15,178 bases of DNA from DASSKF01 sp035690725 (lineage in GTDB: Bacteria; Actinomycetota; Actinomycetes; Actinomycetales; Dermatophilaceae): contig DASSKF010000113.1 of the NCBI GenBank assembly GCA_035690725.1, forward strand, positions 1-15,178. The letters are read 5' to 3'. The notes under the pieces were generated by a model, which saw only the letters and a program-made list of their open reading frames with translations, did no database searches and had not been told where the DNA came from. Shown here in pieces: positions 12,608 to 15,178 of the stretch. How positions within the stretch are numbered: the stretch's first letter is position 1; each line of letters opens with the position of its first letter. Both the position numbers and the translations under genes were made by a program.

Positions 12608-13530
12608 GCGAGGACCCGGGCATCGAGGCCCTCGTCGGCGCCGCCGTGGAGCTGCTCCGCGGGGCAGCGGCCGCGCGGGGCCTGCAGGGCGAGGCCGCCG
12701 AGCGCCAGGTCGCCGAGACGCTGGCCTTCCTGCGCCGGCGGGTCGCCGGTGACTACGAGGTCGACGACTTCGGCTTCGATCCGGAGCTGACCGAGCACGT
12801 CTTCCTGCCGCTGCTGCGGCCGTTGTACCGCGCCTGGTTCCGGGTGGAGGTCCGGGGGATCGAGCACCTTCCGCGCACCGGCGGCGCCCTGGTGGTCGCC
12901 AACCACTCCGGGACGATCGCGCTGGACTCGCTGATGACCCAGGTCGCGGTCCACGACGAGCACCCCGACCACCGGTTCCTGCGGATGCTGGCCGCCGACC
13001 TGGTCTTCAGCAGTCCCGTCGTCGGGGAGATCGCCCGCAAGAGCGGCTCCACCCTGGCCTGCAACCCCGACGCCGAGCGTCTGCTGGGAGAGGGGCACCT
13101 CGTGGGGGTCTGGCCGGAGGGGTTCAAGGGGATCGGCAAGCCGTTCAGCGAGCGCTACAAGCTCCAGCGCTTCGGCCGGGGCGGGTTCGTCGCGGCGGCG
13201 CTGCGCTCGCAGGTGCCGATCGTGCCCTGCTCGATCGTCGGCGCCGAGGAGATCTACCCGCTCCTCGGGAACCTGTCCGGTGTCGCGCGGTCCTTCGGGG
13301 TCCCGTACTTCCCCGTCACGCCGACGTTCCCGTGGCTCGGGCCGCTCGGCCTGGTGCCGCTGCCCAGCAAGTGGATCATCGAGTTCGGGGCCCCGATGGA
13401 CACGACGGTGCACGGGCGACAGGGGGCGGACGACCCGATGCTCGTGTTCGACGTCACAGACCAGGTCCGCGAGACCGTCCAGCAGACGCTCTACTCGCTG
13501 CTGCTCCAGCGCCGCTCGGTCTTCTTCTGA
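12604..13530 (+). CDS. PlsC-like lysophospholipid/diacylglycerol acyltransferase family protein
   Basis: A 308-residue acyltransferase-fold protein equivalent to Rv0502. The first block is VVANHSGTIALDSL: His101 and Asp108, spaced Hx6D and not the Hx4D of classic PlsC, as in the branch related to MGAT/DGAT-type enzymes. Further blocks are LACNPDAERLL (151-161), the glycerophosphate-binding equivalent VWPEGFKGIGK (169-179), KLQRFGRGGFVAAAL (about 188-202) and VPIVPCSIVGAEE. It likely transfers acyl chains to a glycerolipid at the inner membrane face; the acceptor is not known. GTG 12604 overlaps the SDR stop by 4 bases, so the two are translated together and may serve the same envelope-lipid pathway. 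Confidence 0.9.
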   Translation: MSEDPGIEALVGAAVELLRGAAAARGLQGEAAERQVAETLAFLRRRVAGDYEVDDFGFDPELTEHVFLPLLRPLYRAWFRVEVRGIEHLPRTGGALVVANHSGTIALDSLMTQVAVHDEHPDHRFLRMLAADLVFSSPVVGEIARKSGSTLACNPDAERLLGEGHLVGVWPEGFKGIGKPFSERYKLQRFGRGGFVAAALRSQVPIVPCSIVGAEEIYPLLGNLSGVARSFGVPYFPVTPTFPWLGPLGLVPLPSKWIIEFGAPMDTTVHGRQGADDPMLVFDVTDQVRETVQQTLYSLLLQRRSVFF

Positions 13531-13557
13531 CGCGGGGCCCCTCCCGCTCCCGGGGAA

Positions 13558-13676
13558 TTGCTGAGACTTCGCGGTCCGTGGGTGCGGCGGGCCGTCAGCA
13601 ACAACCGTGGCTTCGTGCTGACTGTTGCTGAGACTTCGCGGTCCGTGGCTGCGGCGGACCGTCAGCAACAACCGTG
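13558..13676. repeat. Tandem pair of 52-bp stem-loop elements (67-bp period)
   Basis: Copies at 13558-13609 and 13625-13676 differ at only two places within 52 bases. Each folds as an outer stem TTGCTGA/TCAGCAA and an inner stem CGGTCCG with CGGACCG (copy 2) or CGGGCCG (copy 1); the A/G difference turns an A-T pair into a G-T pair, so pairing survives. The other difference is in the loop. The right arm of copy 1 (TCAGCAACA, 13595-13603) is also a perfect 9-bp complement of the left arm of copy 2 (TGTTGCTGA, 13623-13631), so alternative folds exist. The element fills the gap between two convergent genes and may be a two-way terminator or a REP-like repeat. Confidence 0.9.
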
Positions 13677-13686
13677 CCGACAGTGG

Positions 13687-14619
13687 TCAGCGGCGGAGCC
13701 GGCGGGTGCCCGCTGCGGCGAGCACGCCGGTGAGCGCGGTCGCCCCGAGCGCCCGCAGCCCGTGCTTGGCGACCTTGCGGCCGGTGCGGAAGTCGCGGAT
13801 CCGCCACCCGTGCGCCTGGGCGTGGGCCCGCAGCCGCGCGTCCGGGTTCACGGCGCACGGGTGACCGACGAGGGAGAGCAGCGGGATGTCGTTGGCCGAG
13901 TCGGAGTAGGCCGCGCACCGGGCGAGGTCGAGCCCGTGCTCCTCGGCGAGGGCGCGCACCGCGAGCGCCTTCTCCTCACCGTGCAGCAGCTCGCCGATCA
14001 GCTGGCCGGTGTAGACCCCGTCGCGCTGCTCGGCGACCGTCCCGAGCGCCCCGGAGAACCCGAGCCGCTCGGCCATGACCCGCGCGAGCTCGACCGGGCT
14101 GGCGGTGACCAGCCAGACCTGCTCACCGGCCTCGAGGTGCTGCCGGGCGAGGGCCACCGTGCCGGGCCATAGCCGCTCGGCCATCAGCTCGTCGTAGATG
14201 TCCGCGCCGGCGGCGTTGATCTCGGCCACCGAGTGCCCGGCGACCACGCCGAGCGCCTGCTCGCGGATCTCGTCGACGTGCTTGAGGTTCTCGCCCAGCA
14301 GGGAGAAGTGGGCTCGCTTCCAGGCCATCTCCGCGATGTCGCGCACCCCGAAGAAGTCACGCTGCCAGAGACCCTTGGCGAGGAAGAAGATGCTCGCACC
14401 GCGCAGCACGGTGTTGTCCAGGTCGAAGAACGCGGCGACAGGCTCCCGGGACTCCGCGTCGGCACGCTCGGTCGTGGTGTCCAGCTCGGCGGCACCGGCC
14501 GGCCCGTGCGGCGTCTCGACCCGGTCCCGTCGGGCACCCTCGGGTTCCGCGGCCGCGGACTCCTCGGGCTCGTCGCGGCCGCCCCGGTCACGGCGCCGAC
14601 GGCGCAGGAGCTGCGTCAC
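13687..14619 (-). CDS. HAD-IB family hydrolase (SerB1-like phosphatase)
   Basis: A 310-residue HAD superfamily subfamily IB protein. Motif I is FFDLDNTVLRG (nucleophile Asp66, acid Asp68), motif II VTAS (Thr172, Ser174), motif III Lys217 (GEEKAL), motif IV YSDSANDIPLL (Asp240, Asp244). A helical cap lies between motifs I and II (about 75-155). The first 60 residues are charged and low-complexity, and the tail after 287 has a hydrophobic stretch (LRALGATALTGVLAAAG) that may touch the membrane. It matches Rv0505c (SerB1) by type and position; phosphoserine is possible but the substrate is not fixed by these motifs. GTG 14619 is chosen because a TAGGCT -10 box ends 7 bases before it (leaderless); GTG 14625 is in the same frame. 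Confidence 0.9.
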   Translation of the reverse strand: MTQLLRRRRRDRGGRDEPEESAAAEPEGARRDRVETPHGPAGAAELDTTTERADAESREPVAAFFDLDNTVLRGASIFFLAKGLWQRDFFGVRDIAEMAWKRAHFSLLGENLKHVDEIREQALGVVAGHSVAEINAAGADIYDELMAERLWPGTVALARQHLEAGEQVWLVTASPVELARVMAERLGFSGALGTVAEQRDGVYTGQLIGELLHGEEKALAVRALAEEHGLDLARCAAYSDSANDIPLLSLVGHPCAVNPDARLRAHAQAHGWRIRDFRTGRKVAKHGLRALGATALTGVLAAAGTRRLRR

Positions 14620-14626
14620 GAGCACC

Positions 14627-14632
14627 AGCCTA
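14627..14632 (-). promoter_or_regulatory. Putative -10 element TAGGCT for the HAD gene
   Basis: On the minus strand TAGGCT ends 7 bases before GTG 14619 and supports that start as leaderless. It is about 67 bases from the divergent -10 at 14699-14704. No -35 is clear. Confidence 0.45.
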
Positions 14633-14698
14633 CGGGCCGCGCGGCGTTGGCCTGCCGCCCGCGGACGGGCGGATTCGCCGGGAGGTGCGTGCCCGGCA

Positions 14699-14704
14699 TA
14701 CCGT
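14699..14704 (+). promoter_or_regulatory. Putative -10 element TACCGT for the glutaredoxin-like gene
   Basis: TACCGT ends 6 bases before GTG 14711, again a leaderless layout, with no ribosome binding site between. Part of it lies in a GGCATAC heptamer that recurs in the window. Confidence 0.45.
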
Positions 14705-14710
14705 CGGGGG

Positions 14711-14980
14711 GTGCATGTGAACGAACCGTCCGGTGGCGTGGGAGGGACCCGCGTCACCCTGGTCGGCAAGCCCGGATGCCACCTGTGCGACGACGCGCGG
14801 GAGGTGGTGCGACGGGTGGCCGACGACCTCGGCGTCGGCTGGCGGGAGCTGTCCATCCTCGACGACCCGCAGCTCGCGCAGCAGTATGCCGAGCAGATCC
14901 CGGTCACGTTCGTGGACGGCCGGCAGCACGACTTCTGGCGGGTGGACGAGGACAGGCTGCGCGCGGCACTGCGGGGCTGA
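14711..14980 (+). CDS. Glutaredoxin-like (DUF836-type) thioredoxin-fold protein
   Basis: An 89-residue cytosolic thioredoxin-fold protein with the redox motif KPGCHLCDDA (Cys23 and Cys26), the conserved cis-Pro64 in EQIPVTFVDG, and a C-terminal helix (DEDRLRAAL). It corresponds in type and place to Rv0508 of M. tuberculosis, upstream of hemA there. It should reduce disulfides or pass electrons to a partner, perhaps via mycothiol as is usual in actinobacteria (inference). GTG 14711 follows a -10 box by 6 bases; GTG 14717 in the same frame is the alternative. It stands next to rex, a sensor of NADH/NAD+ balance, which hints at a redox setting without proving a joint role. Confidence 0.9.
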   Translation: MHVNEPSGGVGGTRVTLVGKPGCHLCDDAREVVRRVADDLGVGWRELSILDDPQLAQQYAEQIPVTFVDGRQHDFWRVDEDRLRAALRG

Positions 14981-15018
14981 GTCGCCCAAATACCAGACGC
15001 TGCGGCCTTCGCGCGACT

Positions 15019-15036
15019 TTGTGCCTGTGTTCACAA
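15019..15036. promoter_or_regulatory. Rex operator (ROP)
   Basis: TTGTGCCTGTGTTCACAA matches the actinobacterial Rex consensus TTGTGAANNNNTTCACAA with a perfect right half and the first five bases of the left half. It covers the -35 and part of the spacer of the rex promoter. In Streptomyces coelicolor, Rex represses its own operon through such a site when NADH is high relative to NAD+. Confidence 0.88.
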
Positions 15037-15047
15037 CCGCCTACTGT
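15019..15047 (+). promoter_or_regulatory. rex promoter
   Basis: TTGTGC (15019-15024), a 17-base spacer and TACTGT (15042-15047) form a good promoter whose -35 is inside the Rex operator. The start would fall near 15054, giving a leader of about 65 bases before GTG 15120. Confidence 0.65.
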
Positions 15048-15119
15048 GGGGGGGACCCCAATCCTCCAGGCCGCGGGTTTGATATAGCGCGGTCTCAGCA
15101 GAGAGGAGCCGGTGCGCCC

Positions 15120-15178
15120 GTGACCGCCGACCCCACCCGCCGTGGGATTCCCGACGCCACCGTCGCACGGCTTCCCGG
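15120..15178 (+). CDS. rex: Redox-sensing transcriptional repressor Rex (5' end only)
   Basis: Nineteen codons from GTG 15120 read (M)TADPTRRGIPDATVARLP before the window ends. RGIPxATVxRLP is the characteristic opening of the Rex N-terminal winged-helix domain; the NAD(H)-binding Rossmann domain lies outside the window. Rex binds its operators when NADH is low and lets go when NADH rises. AGGAG (15104-15108) serves as ribosome binding site, 11 bases from the start. A matching Rex operator and promoter lie 84-101 bases upstream, which strongly supports the call. By analogy to Streptomyces, hemA and other hem genes may follow. Confidence 0.9.
   Translation, partial: MTADPTRRGIPDATVARLP

Noticed and set aside
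14980..15018. AGTCGC/GCGACT inverted repeat after the glutaredoxin-like gene
   Set aside because: Six base pairs around a 27-base loop in GC-rich DNA is too weak to call a terminator.
14630..15034. 134-codon minus-strand open frame over glutaredoxin and the rex operator
   Set aside because: It is antisense to the CxxC glutaredoxin-like gene and covers its promoter and the Rex operator; no family resemblance.
15078..15088. TTTGATATAGC as a second rex -10 element
   Set aside because: It is AT-rich and well placed, but I find no matching -35 and a better promoter coincides with the Rex operator upstream.

Overview
The window is a gene-dense, very GC-rich stretch of an actinobacterial chromosome. 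Nearly all codons end in G or C, GTG starts are frequent, and several genes look leaderless. The gene set recalls the Mycobacterium tuberculosis Rv0495c to Rv0509 region: a Cys-rich hypothetical, a sugar-phosphate isomerase, proC, a small BldC-like HTH gene, bS22, a GalE2-like SDR, a PlsC-like acyltransferase, a SerB1-like HAD phosphatase and a glutaredoxin-like gene. The last gene is rex, which in Streptomyces heads the hem genes. This synteny comes from memory, not a search. A member of the Micrococcales (Intrasporangiaceae or Ornithinimicrobiaceae type) is my inference.

Layout. 1-638 (-): Cys-rich conserved protein, cut by the window edge. 660-3577 (+): TIM-barrel isomerase, TetR regulator, ABC ATPase and ABC-2 permease, joined by start/stop overlaps. 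A second promoter and a palindrome sit at the TetR/ATPase junction. 3685-6593 (+): proline dehydrogenase, proC and two paralogous GNAT acetyltransferases. 6667-7335 (-): lone TrkA/KtrA-type protein. 7440-8636 (+): AcuC-type deacetylase. 8826-9026 (+): BldC-like HTH protein. 9126-11192 (-): SHOCT membrane protein, then a LuxR-type response regulator and its DesK-type kinase. 11426-13530 (+): bS22, atypical SDR, acyltransferase. 13687-14619 (-): HAD-IB phosphatase. 14711-14980 (+): glutaredoxin-like protein. 15120-end (+): start of rex, behind a clear Rex operator.

How it fits together. The core genes serve proline/P5C turnover, ribosome and envelope-lipid functions, and redox control (glutaredoxin next to Rex). 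Accessory units (TetR-ABC exporter, GNAT pair, TrkA/AcuC, SHOCT plus two-component system) are set among them. I see no tRNA, rRNA, CRISPR array, phage gene or insertion sequence, and no convincing wholly new multi-gene system. The most unusual signals are non-coding: a tandemly duplicated stem-loop with a pairing-preserving change at 13558-13676; paired dyads in front of the two-component operon; a palindrome over a promoter inside the TetR gene; a possible 8-codon leaderless leader ORF; and a repeated pattern of a TANNNT -10 box 6 or 7 bases before a start codon.
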